Shown in pieces: positions 47,757 to 60,500 of a stretch of 64,000 nucleotides of DNA. Position 1 is the stretch's first letter, and the number at the start of each line of letters is the position of its first letter. The DNA comes from Nematostella vectensis (lineage: Eukaryota > Cnidaria > Anthozoa > Actiniaria > Edwardsiidae). Position numbers and translations under genes: made by a program. Under the pieces are notes generated by a model, which made no database searches, was not told the DNA's origin, and saw nothing but the letters and a program-made list of their open reading frames with translations. The stretch is taken from positions 14,630,085 to 14,694,084 of the forward strand of contig NC_064043.1 in assembly GCF_932526225.1 (NCBI RefSeq), in the 5' to 3' direction.

Positions 47757-48932
47757 CTACAAGAAAAAGATTTACAATTTCATAGCTATTTAGCAAACAC
47801 TATAAACATGGAAGCTCTGACATTTTGACTTTTAAAGTGCCCAAACACAAGAAGTGGATTTTCTGCCCCTCCCTTCCCCCAAAGGACCCTCCCACTGCCA
47901 AATCCACTTAAAAAAATGACATTTATTGAAAATCCCATCACTGTTTTCAAGGGTGGAGGTTATCAAATGAGCACAAGGAAGAGAAAGAGTTCTTGATTAA
48001 ATAATGTTTCATTTAGCATTTTCTTAAAAAAAAACGATAAAATGTTTTTCAGCAGTGCCCTCCCAATAAGTCTATTCTTCCCTCCACAAATGAACTAATA
48101 ATGCCATGAAGTGCTTTGGGCAAAGCAATGTTCACCTTTCTAAAAGTGAATGCCCTGAATGTTTATTACAGTAGTGGAACTGTCTGCAAACAAAAGTGTT
48201 TGTAAGCAGGGATATTATAGTATGATAACTTCACATAAAGTCATTGTTGTTGTTTCGTTTTGATTTGATTATGCTGATTTCGCTGTCAGTACATGTGTAC
48301 TTACATGTTGCTAATAGATGCTAACTAATAAACCAATAAAATAAATTAAGCACCCAAATGGTTTAACAATTCCTGCAAATCCTAACAAAGAAATGAGCAA
48401 ATAAAATAAAGTTTTATTTTGTAGCACGTGTAGATGGTTTATAGTTAATTAAAACAGTTCTCAAAATTAGCGGCTTCATAACAGTGAAGGAAAAATTCTC
48501 CAATATTTTGATATAACAACGGAATAAAATTATTATTCACATTAGAGACTCATTTTACTGTTGGAACTTCTCTTCGAGGTAATGGGGGGGTTTGTTTTAC
48601 CATCGGTAATCACAAAATGTCCATCTTTTGTTTCAGCAAATCAAAAATACATGTAACTTACAGTGCTAACTGTTCAGTTCCACTCCCGGGAATTTCGAAG
48701 CAAAAGCTTGAAACATAACCTTGGCTAATGAGAGGTCATTTTGAGAGGAATCGAACATACTTTAAACCTAGAAAGCACTATTTTAGCGGTCACATGGGAA
48801 CACTGAGAAATCCCTCGCAGAATTCAATCGAAGATTTCCGGTCCCTCTTCCAAAGTATATAAAATGCAGTGAATCTTAGCAAAAATTAAATACCTAAAAA
48901 CAATGAAAAGGAGTACAAAGCACATTGCTTAC
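47757..48932 (-). other. Intron in the NNT 5' region
   Basis: Lies between the probable non-coding first exon and the exon with the start codon. No nested feature recognised. Confidence 0.5.
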
Positions 48933-49250
48933 CTTGATTCAGGTCCCAGACGTTTAATGTGCGTGGAACCCGAACTAGAAAGGTCGAAATACCGGCTTTA
49001 CTGAGCAAGGAATCATCAATCGAAGCCCTAGTACCCAAGCTACCCAAAGCTTTTAAGGACTCACGGTCGGGGTGTACCAATATGGGGTTGGGGTTTGGGG
49101 CTCCTAGGGGCTTCGGGGCCAATCAGGTGAGTGAGTTGAAAAACTTCAGCCAATCGGATCACACCAAGTAGATTGAACGGAAGGAGTGTCCGGGGGAGGG
49201 GACGGGGTTGTGTCCCAGCAAAGGAGACAAGAAAGGGGGGGCACCAATAC
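48933..49250 (-). other. Probable non-coding first exon and promoter of NNT
   Basis: A good minus-strand donor (AATCAAG followed by GTAAGCAATG) ends at 48933, and the sequence upstream is GC-richer than its surroundings. Joined to the next exon it would precede the ATG at 47746-47748. The 5' limit is a guess. Confidence 0.45.
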
Positions 49251-51589
49251 ACGATTCCCGCAAATCTTGTAGCTGTGCATTTTAGGCAGGTCTCGATATT
49301 CCTAATATAAGAATTTTTTTCTAAATATAATACTCAATGAAGTTGAGAAGTAGATAATTACATAAACATTTTAAACGATTAAAAACACAATTTGATTCTA
49401 CATTTTAGAACGCATCACACTAGCAAAATTATTTTTCTGCTACCTGAGCCTTAGCATGTTCTTAGTATGTTCTTAGAATTTGTTGAAATCTCAGGCTGGA
49501 CGTTCGTATAAAAAAATAAAGATAAAAAAATGAGATAGTTGTACTATCGTTAGTCGGGTGAGATGTACTTTTTTGAACGAGCATCCGAGTAAACTACTAA
49601 TGTAGGGTATGCTGTGAATATTCTTGTGTTATTCGGGAAATCTAACCGCTCTCCGGCGCAGCAAATCCATACTGGCTTCATTTCCTGATTTCTGCATGTC
49701 GACATTTTCCATTCGGCAATACCACATGTTCTAGTGCCCGTTTACGTGCTTTCCTTCTTCTTTTTTTTCTAACTGCATCATTGGTTGCGTATTTAATTTA
49801 CGCGTGAATGAATAATAACGTGGTGAATAACGAGACACATTCTAAAATATTGCTTTTCTTCACGAAAATCGCAAGAAGTTACCCCTTGCATACCCGTGGC
49901 AAGCCTCGAATTATTGGGAGACGGGGCTATACAGAAACATTAAACATTGGGGGGCACAGCCACGCCCCTACTGGTCAATTCCTTATCATTTTTCAAAATA
50001 TTGGGTGGGGGGCACGTGCCCCCAGTGTACATCCTGCTACAGCCCTGCCTTGTCACAGAGGTAAAAAATTAGAATCATAGAACTGTAGAAGACTTCTAAC
50101 AGTCTGAGGTTACGTAGTGCTATCCACATGGACTCCACAGGGATCCTGATAAGGCTTGAAGTTGATGACATCACTTCGTGACATTGACCCTAGAGGAGGG
50201 TGTACGCAATAATACGTGTTCTCCTACCGGATATTCAAAAAGTTGCCCGCTGGTTGATTTTTAATAAGCCATCTGGTAAGATAAGAGTTTTTCTTTTAGC
50301 CAAAGGCCAAAAACAAGTCCACCTCATCTATCTGTTGATGGTATTTTCGCTTATGTGTACACGTACGGATGGGCATTCATTAGCGTTGCATGTTTACAGC
50401 TCTATTTTGTAGAAATGTTAGTAAATGATTGCAAGCGAACCCTAAAAAACGTTTTATTATGGATCCAGTCTTCCTTTTTTTCTCTTTAGCAAGCCAGAAT
50501 GTGTTTGTCCGCAGCATTTTTTTTAGATTTGGTTATGTATTGCGCAAGGCATATTTCGCGCGAAATATAAGCATGTGAAATGGAACTCCCCACGCTTCAG
50601 AAAATTGCGTCAGCCTAACCTAACGTCAAAAATTTGCTGAACAATGAAAGAGACAGATCATTGTACCCGCAAATGCACAAAATATTATTGCAAATGCCAT
50701 AATAACCAAAAAGCTTGTAAAGAGTTCAAATCCGCTTAACCAATATCACGCGCTTCGCGCTACAAGTTCGCTGAAAATAGATGGCTTTTGATGTTTTGCC
50801 CGGATTTCCTAGCCCTTTGTCGAGTTTACTCAACTTCGTGAAAAGGTAAACATTTATCGGAAATAACCGCCTTGCCTAGATCAGAGAAGATGACGTTTAC
50901 ATTAAAAAAAATCAAGTCGAGTCGAGTGCGGAAAAGGGATTGTTAGGAGCATCTTCTGTAGCTACGTTCTTTTCGTAGTTGTGATTCCAACGTGATCAAA
51001 CCGTATATCCCTTGTATCATTGCGGTTTCAAGTGCTAACCAACAATCGCAAGAGGTTTTATCCTAAGCTTACCATAACTTATTCAACTAACACGATTCCA
51101 CGCACCGCAAAAATTATCCAATAAAACGTTAATACCACAAGAAAAATCAGACCTCATCTTCCGTGCTAATTTCTTGTAATCGATTTTACAAAATTATTTG
51201 TTGCAGTGTCACGTATCCAACTAAACCTTGGATACCAATTCTAAAAGAATGGCAAAAATTTGGGGTTTATTGCTTTCTTCGTTATACAGGAAGGAGGGTT
51301 GGATGACGAGCTCTGATTGGCTGACAATTTCACTTCCTGTCTTGCTGTGGTTGTAATTTACGTTGCCCTCTCAAACACAATTTCACTTTATTATTTTCTC
51401 TGACCCTGTATGCGATTGGTCCGCTTCAGCTGTTTTTTATGGTGGGATACTGTCAAAAGGACTTCTGTTGGAGTTTGTGGGCCATTCTCAATGTACGACT
51501 GAGCGATTTCTTAGATAATGCGACAGTAATTAAAGCTGAAAGGCAACTCGGTAAGAGATATACAGAGGGAGCTGAAGGATTTGGGTATA
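49251..51589. other. Intergenic region between the divergent NNT and receptor kinase genes
   Basis: Contains a TAAGAACG-family relative near 49405-49515 and a GGGGCACGG-family repeat (49925-50050). The right end should include the promoter and 5' untranslated region of the receptor kinase gene. A 78-codon frame at 51439-51675 overlaps the signal-peptide exon in another frame and is rejected. Confidence 0.5.
49925..50050. repeat. Short interspersed repeat, copy B (GGGGCACGG family)
   Basis: TACAGAAACATTAAACATTG, then GGGGCACAGCCACGCCCCTA and CAATTCCTTATCATTTTTCA; same orientation as 15055-15200. Confidence 0.65.
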
Positions 51590-54500
51590 ATGGCGAAACA
51601 CAACAGGCGAACTCAACGTTATGTGTTGGTATGTGGCTTTATCCTGGTTCACTGTTTGCCGTTTATTTCTGGTAAGTAAATCACTTTAGTATTAACTTCT
51701 TAATTGCTCTTTACTTTAGAATATAAGATTTTTGGTACTGATAAATTCAATTGTCCTCCCGTCTCGTCGCTCGCTCCGGACCGTTCTTGAATTCTTAGTT
51801 GGCAGGCGAGACAGATAAAGCATGGAATATTTTTGCAATGTTTTCCGGCGACCCACTAAACACCAAATACGCCCTTGTGTATAAATAATTCTATCAGATA
51901 AACTTAGTTACGGTTTCCTGACTTCCTTTATGGGGGCGTTGGGCTCAATTCAAGGAGATAGATGCGATTTCTAACTCGCTACTTTAGGCTTTTAGCGCGG
52001 TACTAATGCAAGATCTATGAGATTATTCATAAGTTATATGACCACCGTTGATTGCTTCACAGATAGCTGCTAAGATACGCTCTTAAATCGCTAGAAACCC
52101 CGAGGCCCAAATTTAGCATTATATAACATCACATATATATTATAACATCACATATATATTATAACATCACATATATATTATAACATCACATATATATTAT
52201 AACATCACATATATATTATAACATCACATATATATCGTGCACGCACCAGTTTCAGGGGAGTTTCAGGCTCTAATGTTTCATTTTAAAGGCATGATGTAAG
52301 GGATTGTTGTGCTTTGTGGTGCTGTTAGATTTTTTTCTATTGGTGTTACTATCTATTTTATAGTATTTGTTATTATTAGTGTTGTTTATTTATTTTTTTT
52401 TTTGCGTACTCATCCCAGTTGGTATCACAGTGTGTTAGACTGTAACTTACACTGTCTTACTCTTAAGAGTTGATGATAAGGCCCTAATTACACGCAGACT
52501 CAACGCGAATCCTTCTTTGCTATAATACCAGTCGCTCGCATCTATTTCCCAATGGAAACGCAAAGGAGTAAAATCTAAATACTGAAAAGTTGCTTGTGAA
52601 TTCACAGAGATGTGAGCGGAATCGTCACTGTTTCATCGAATCACATTCAGCGATAAAAAGGGACGGTTTGAGTAGGCAAAAACTATCGAATGAAACCAAA
52701 GGTATTTTTGGATAGACTTCCGGAATCTGACAAACACATTCAGGAATGTACACAGGGTTTACGCGGTTGCGTGCGCATCCCCTTGGCCGCCAAAGGGGGC
52801 CCTTTCTTTTGAAGGATCGCCAAATACTATCCTTTTCCATACGAAACCTACTGCGCAACCTCAGCAAATCCTGGTTATGCACCTGATAACTTTTACAGTA
52901 ATTTTCTTTATTTTCCAGGTTATTCATTTGTGAACACCCCTCCCCGAGTTATAAGAAAATATCGGGACCTCCCGCCCAACTTGGTATTCGACTGTAGAAC
53001 AACTGACCCGACCTCCGTGGCAACACTACTTTACAGGGGACGTGATGCTTTCAATCCAGCCCGAATATCACAAAATGGATCTGTATTCACCTTTAAGAAT
53101 TTCAACGGCATGCCCCCTGGCTTACACAACTATGTATGTAAATCTACAAACAGCCAAGGACAAGTTATTCAGTGGATGACGTTCCTGCATCTGTTAGTGG
53201 GAGGTAGGTCTAATGCTATCCACAATCGAGTCAATCAAGGCTGTACCACCCGATTTTGCCAGAAGCACAAACTGTGAGAAAGCACCGATTTCCATCGCCT
53301 GATTTCGAAGCTTTTGTAGTATTTGGAAGATGATGTTTTTCAATTAAATCTATTCCTTCATATTATCGATTTTTCTCAGCATTTCTATCTTAACTTCCTT
53401 GATTCCCGTTTTAGTCTGCATTCTATATTTTTTTGTCTATAAGTAACTCGTTCATGTCCACTGATATGGTTTCCGAAAAAGAGTTGAACCTGTCGTTCTC
53501 TTCCTGTTGTCTCGCTGCAAATTCAAGGTGTACTCTTGATATTTCAAATTATTATTCCATTTATTACCCTTTTTCGATTGATTTCTCCCCCCCCCCCCCC
53601 CCCTCTTGGCCAATGCCTAGGGGACACTACACCCCAGACACCGTTATGTTCTTTTCAGTTTCGTACCGGGCCATAGCAAGTATTTTTCCAAAAATCTTTG
53701 TGTTAAATAATTAAGAAATTAATAGTAGGGGCGTGACTGTGCCCCCAATATTTTCTTATGTTTCTGTATTGTTCCTCTCCCCCCCCCCCCCCCCCCCCAC
53801 CCTCCCCCAACATACACAATATTCCGAGGCCTGATACAGCTCTATTGTATTATCTGTTACAGTCCAACTTAAGGTGAATCTAGATCGTTACAATCTCGTC
53901 AAACGCTCTGGCGAATCGTTCAACATAACATGCGAAGTCACATCCGCCGGAGTCTCGACACTCAACATCGAATGGCAGAAAAGCATAGGAAGCGCATTTG
54001 TAAGGATTCCCGCTGACCATACATTCGCCAAAAAGAATGCACTGGTTCTTATGTTCAAGAATGCGCCTGCAATGAATCAAACTTATTTCAAGTGCGTCGC
54101 TAAGTTGTCGGTTCCAAAAGATTACAAGAAGGAGCAAGGAACATACGTGCACATCCTAGGTGAGCAATTGTGGCAGATGAAATTGAGCGTCTCTTTTTCT
54201 GAAGTAATGTTTTTTAGCCAATTTCTTCCCCTCCACTTGCTGACCAGCTTGCAGCTAATCTCTTTGACGCGTTCCTTTGTTGTTGTCGTTGCGGTTCCTC
54301 ACTTTACTCCTTCTTTATTTAGTTTTCTGGAGGGGAGGTGGGGGGGACGAAAATATAGGGAAAGCGTAAGGGTGGGGTCATGGAAATTTTTGTTCATCCT
54401 CAAGGAGTGGGGGCAATTAAGCCTTTACTTTTATCAAACTCTTCTCGCCCCCTACGGGATAATAAATAAACTTTTCCTTTTTGTCCACCTTGTTTTTACC

Positions 54501-57500
54501 TTTCCAACTTCCAAAACTCATCATATTGCAATATCTCAACCAATTTATATTCTAGATCCAGTACCAGCCACCATATCACACTTCACAACGGACGACGAAA
54601 TAGTGCTCGCCCCAGACACATCTCAGGACTTTCACTGCGCAGCCACAGGTTTCCCACTGCCTGAAATTCGCTGGTTCAAAGACGGCAAAGAATTGCTTAC
54701 AGATAACTGCCTGTGGAACTGCAAACACAGGCGCGTGTACGAAAAGCACAAGGCAGGGGTTCATGACGTCAATGAGTGCTTGAGAGTGAATGATGTTAAG
54801 TTCCCGGATGACGCCGGAGTGTACACGTGTCAGGCGACTAATGGGGTCGCTGTGTTGCCATCAACGAGGTCCGTCAGGGCAGTATTCTTAGGTAAGTCTT
54901 TTCAGCTCGTTCTCAGGCTCCTCTATTTCTGCCTTTTTTCGCTTAGCCCGGTACCTTATATTGCCCCGGTACCTTATATTACACCTGAAAGCGTAACAAA
55001 CGAATGTTGGTCAAGGAAATGATTGCATAGATATTGCTTCACAAGACGTGCCGCTAACTCTAAGAATTGCAATCGTATTTCTACAGTTCCCCCAGTCCTG
55101 GATAAGAGAATAGGCTCAATAGTGGTCCAATCCGATACCACGCCCACTCTGACCTGCACCATTCTATCTGGGTACCCTTTGCCTCGTTTCACCTGGACCA
55201 ATCAGCTGGCCGTATGCGGCCAAGACGCCCAGAAATGCAAACCACTCGAAAAGTGGCAGGCACTAATGCCAGGGTCAACCCGACAAAGTCCGCCATCTCC
55301 GGACCCCACCCTTCAGAGTAATCTTACAGTATCTGCGAGTGTTTTCTCTGAATTCTACCGCTGCCAGGCTGGCAATAACTTGGGCTCAGATTCCCATGTG
55401 ATACACTTACAGAGATCAAGTAAGAAAATGGTGCTTTGGTAAAGCATGTAATGTGTACCTGTTGCTCGGCCATTAGGAAGAAAACTGGGCCGAATTGAAA
55501 TGTGATGAGGCGCAGGAGCCCCTTTAGGGGTAGGGAGATGTTCAGGTATATGAATTATATGCATAAAATGTGCGTTTAAAGGGAGGGAGTCACTCATTCC
55601 CTGTATATATCCACATTTTGCCGCCTGAGGAGAAGATATGGAGAAAGACTAAGGTCGGAAGATATGTTTTATTTGACAAATTAGACAATATGTTAGATAA
55701 ACGTTACAAGATATGTTATATTAGACAAATGGTAAGGGGGGATGGCTTGAGCAAAATGGGTATCCGAGTGGGGCAGGGAATGCTAAAATTTTTAATACTG
55801 CCTTTCCCCCGACAATGTTTTCTAGTTACGGCTATAAAATATGTTAGAATGCAAAAGGTTTCACTTTTCCATTCATTTTCCTATTCTCATTCAGAAAACA
55901 AAAAGCCCTCCATCTCCATAAAATCTCTGCCTGACGTTGACGAGGGTCAGACTTTCTCCCTTCGCTGCAACATCTTCCTGGGGAATTTCACGAGCTGGAG
56001 ACGAGACGGCGTTACGCTGACGCCGACCGAGGACCCCCGGATCAGCATTGATTTTGTATTGAGTAATGCTCTGAGCCAGGAGGTGTCACTGAGCGTCGCT
56101 AACGCGACTGTGAATGACTCTGGTGTTTACTCATGTCACGCGGATCAGATGATAGAAGCGCGGCTTAAGATGAATATCACGAGCAGTGTGACTGTGCATG
56201 GTAAGATGAACATTACAAGTAGTGTTACTGTGCATGGTAAGATGAACATCACGAGTAGTCTTACTGTGCATGGTAAGATGAACATTACGAGTAGTGTTAC
56301 TGTGCATGGTAAGATGAACATTACGGGTAGTGTTACTGTGCATGGTAAGATGAACATTACGAGTAGTGTTACTGTGCATGGTAAGATGACCGCTGGGTTG
56401 GGCAATTAAGGCGGCAATGTCGCCAGTGTACTTCCGGTCGATTATAATAATCGTAATAATCTCCGATGATTTTTAACGGATAATGCGAAAAATATTTCAA
56501 AATTGTAAAAGCTGTGTGTCTATTGGAAGTTTCTTTGAGGATATGACTGATAATTTAGACGAGATTGCCAGTTAAATAGCGAAGATTCTAATAGATTATC
56601 TCCGTAAACTGCTGACAATGCCGCTTTTTAAAAAACATACCAACAAATAGTTTCATAACACTTATATGTTATTTGCGTAAACTTACAATTTTCGTAACCA
56701 AGCGACATCATCCTTTTGGATTTCTGAGCCTGTTTTTATTCGTATTTATCACTCAAAGTATTATATTGTTGTCTTCAGCCGTCTACCCTCCTCGCATCAC
56801 CAGCTTCAATAACATCACCGTCCTTGCGAATCGCCGAAACAAAACCAACGTTTTGATCACGTGTTTGGTGAACGCGCATCCTGAGGCGACTGTCACGTGG
56901 TGGGCGGGGTCACTGAAGCTTAACGCCATCACTGAGCAGAGAACGTGCCGTAACAGCCTAAGGGGGTACTACCTCTTACGAGGGCGTGGCGGGGATACCC
57001 TGGTTATATGTGACGCGCTGCATGAGGCGCACTCGGGCTGGCTGACTTGCACTGCGGAGAACCACAAGGGCACCGATCAACGCTCTGCTTACCTGGATAT
57101 TCTCGGTTAGTGCTAATGTAAAGGTTCCGCTGATCTTATCTACCATACCTCACATGGTGGGTGGGGTACTGAAAGCACATCCCCCCCAATATTTTCAGAA
57201 ATTATAAGGAAATGACCACTAGGGGCGTGGCCCAATATTTTCAGAAATTATAAGGAAATGACCACTAGGGGCGTGGCCCAACATTTTCAGAAATTATAAG
57301 GAAATGACCACTAGGGACGTGGCCCAATTTTTTTTTAATGTTTCTGTATTGTGCCCCTCCAATATTTCAAGGCCTGCTACGGCACTGCCTTACCATATCA
57401 TTTCTTTGCCTTAGGTTTGCTACACTCGCCATAGCTAGCCATAGCCCCCGAATCACCCCCCCCCCCCCCCCCAGCTCACCTAGCCTCGACGTACTTGATC

Positions 57501-60500
57501 CCATCTCACCTTAAAACTCGCCTTACTACACCTGACCTAACGTTACCTCAACTCATTCGCTTTGCCACACCTACGCTCACCCTACTGTTACTCACTTGAT
57601 CGCTCTTAGTGGCGGAACTTGTGGAAAGGTCGTGGGGGTGGTGCCCTCTTCCCCTCCCAACCCAACCCCCAACACCCACACAAAAGAAGTGCTATTAAAA
57701 GGAACATTCAAATAACATTACCTTTACACACATTGGCACCAGCCGGGCCAAGACGGGACGCTAGCACAGTCTATTACCCGTGCATTTCGGCAACCACATG
57801 GACAGCTGTTTTGTCCTTATTAGGACTCATAAGCATGACATAACCGGTTTACCTCAGCTAAATTTCATCGGTAATGAACTGCAGGGCGACTTCGACATAA
57901 AGGACGTGTTTTTTTAAAGTTCACTTGTTAAAGAGAGTCACTTTCTCGAGAGACACTTAAAGAGAGTCACTTTCTCGTTTTTACGTGCTACACTCCCTCT
58001 AATTAATGCTACGACCCTAGAGAATAACCCAAGCCCTAGTCCTAGATCCGCCCCGAGCTCACCGCGTACTATTCGTCTTTAGTCTCACCAAGGATCTCCA
58101 CACCAAAGAGCCAAATACTCCGACTCTACCGTGGAACTACGTTGAACCAAACCTGCGTTTCACAAGGGAACCCAGCTCCCGTAATCCAGTGGTACAAAAT
58201 CGAAATGAATGGGTCAGTATCCTTACAGACTAGAGTCAAGGAAGGAAGATTGCTTATTGATGAGATGCGAGAGGAGGATTTTGGCAATTATTCTTGTGTG
58301 GCGACGAATTCTCGTGGCTCCGATGCCGTCTACCTAAGCATAACAGGTATGCAAATTTCTTTTTTCTCTAAGGAAACATAATCTATGCCTTCTTGTTGCC
58401 CTGACCGGGTAGAACACATTCGCGTCTGTAGAATAGGTGGACCTTCGAAGTATCCAATAATATCATTTGATAGAAAGATTAATTGTTGATACAGATACGG
58501 GTCTGTGTTTGTAGAGCTCCCCATTGTATTCTGATGTCCTATATTTCCTTTTTTTTTCTTCATTGTAGAACTCTATACAAGCTTGATTTGGTTGTGTTCT
58601 ATTAATAATATTTTGCTCCACAACTGCTTTCTACGCTTTTAGAGCTTGAATCTGCCGAGCCCCCGTCGGCGGAAAGGCTTGTCCTGGTCCTGGGGGCAAG
58701 TATAGGAGGCGGCATGGGCTTCCTGTTGATCCTACTACTGCTCGTCTGTGTATTGTTCCACATGCGAAGCAAGAGCATCATCGAAGAGTACAAAACAGTC
58801 AAGTACCTGAGACAGGCCCACCCAGATTATAAGGTACACGACAGCGACAAGTTATATTTCACCCACTTATTTGCAATTATTAACGCTTGAGCATTTAACA
58901 AAAGCTACGATGTTATATTGATAACATTTGATGAAAATGTCGCAGTGATTCGCTTGAATAGGCGCAGGGGCGTAGCCAGGGGGTGGCCTAGGGCCCCCCT
59001 TCTAGCAGCCAAAATACAGTAAATGTATGATACATTATCTAAAACACGGAGAAAATGCCTTGAAAATCTCTTTTGGGCCCCTCCTGTTAAAAATCCTGGC
59101 TACGCCGCTAAGAGGATTTGTACTCCCACCTTTGAGTGGCAAATTCAAGCCAAAATAAACATATAAATGGCTGCGCCCGTCACGTCATAGAGCCACGAAA
59201 AAAATATTACAATGAATATAAGCCATATCTGACAAAGAAATAAACCTTCTGGCTGATTTATAAGCGCTGAATAAGTTGCTTTTTGTTGTTGTTATTTTGC
59301 CGCTAAAAGCCGGAGCGCGAGCGAGTTTGCCACCCAAAAAGTCACGTGATCTGTTAAGGCAAGTCTTATTGGCCGATTTACATGAATACCTTGTGTGACC
59401 TCTAGTGCACAGATCACTGTGCTACCCAGGCTTCTCATTGTAGAACTGTCAAACGGTACGAGTAAAAACCGACTACTGCCTCCTTAGATTGACCCAGAAC
59501 GCACCCTTCTGGAGCAGTGTAACGACCTTCCATATGACGCCGACTGGGAGTTCCCCGAAAAGCGGCTCATTCTACAAGAAGTGCTGGGTTCCGGTGCATT
59601 CGGTCAGGTCATCAAAGCCGAGGCGATAGGTATTCTCTCCCTCTCTGCGCGGGACAAGACATCGGAGGCGTACAAGCGCAGATCGCGTATTCGACGCCGG
59701 TTGAGTTCCAGTCGACTGTTTGCGGATTCGCATGGAAATCAGTACAGCAGGACTACTGTCGCCGTCAAGATGCTCAAAGGTGTGTTCTGCAGAAGGCGCC
59801 TCTTCGCTTGTGTAATTTCCAGGTTTATACAGACGTGCATGTCTTATGGACGACGGCGACGACATTAAGAACGGCGTCCGTGGCGGCGCTCGTGAAAATA
59901 AGAAAATGCTGGCTTTCGTGAAAATAGGAAAATTTCGTTCTAAATTTGTCGTAGTAGATGACAACGCCTTTTCGTGAGCTCTCGCGCGGTTCTTAATGCT
60001 GTTGCCGTCGTCGTGGTCCCTTCCTACAGTGCGAAGCACGCTACCGTGATTAACAAGACCAAGATGTTTTGATGTTCACATTTTTTCACGTTTGGAAAGA
60101 ATTGAGTGATCTCTTATGTTTTTTCTTTCGATGCTTTCTTTTCCAGAAAACGCCTCAGAAAGTGACTACAAAGATCTAGCATCAGAGCTGAAGATCATGA
60201 TTCATCTGGGTGAGCACAAGAACATTATCAACCTCCTTGGCGCATGCACTCGGGGTGAAAACCTCATGTTGATTTTGGAGTACGCCAAACACGGCAATCT
60301 GCTTCAATTCCTGCGCACGCGCAGAGACATCTACGAACCCACATGGAAGAAAACGACGTTTAATCCTAAGACAGAGTTCACGCTAGCAGACCAGGTGGTG
60401 GATGCTTACCAAATTGCACAAGGAATGGATTTTCTGGCGTCCAAAAAGGTTTGCATTCCTTTAATGCCGGTTGTAGTGGGGAAACGTGACGCTAGGATCT

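Noticed and set aside
48886-49122. 78-codon minus-strand frame (MAPKPLGAPNP)
   Set aside because: It overlaps the probable non-coding NNT first exon; extending it through the splice does not improve the protein and the following exon has its own suitable ATG.
51439-51675. 78-codon frame ending at the receptor exon 1 donor
   Set aside because: The frame from ATG at 51590 gives a classical signal peptide and the correct phase to Ig domain 1; this one does not.
56131-56405. Minus-strand repeat proteins opposite receptor exon 6
   Set aside because: They are the antisense reading of the 36-bp minisatellite.
58972-59113. Firm hAT assignment for this MITE
   Set aside because: The ends look hAT-like but no exact 8-bp target duplication is visible, so only a MITE call is made.
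59630-59741. Possible intron inside receptor exon 10 that would remove the Arg-rich insert
   Set aside because: The candidate GTATTC/AATCAG pair would shift the frame before VAVKML, so the insert is kept as coding.
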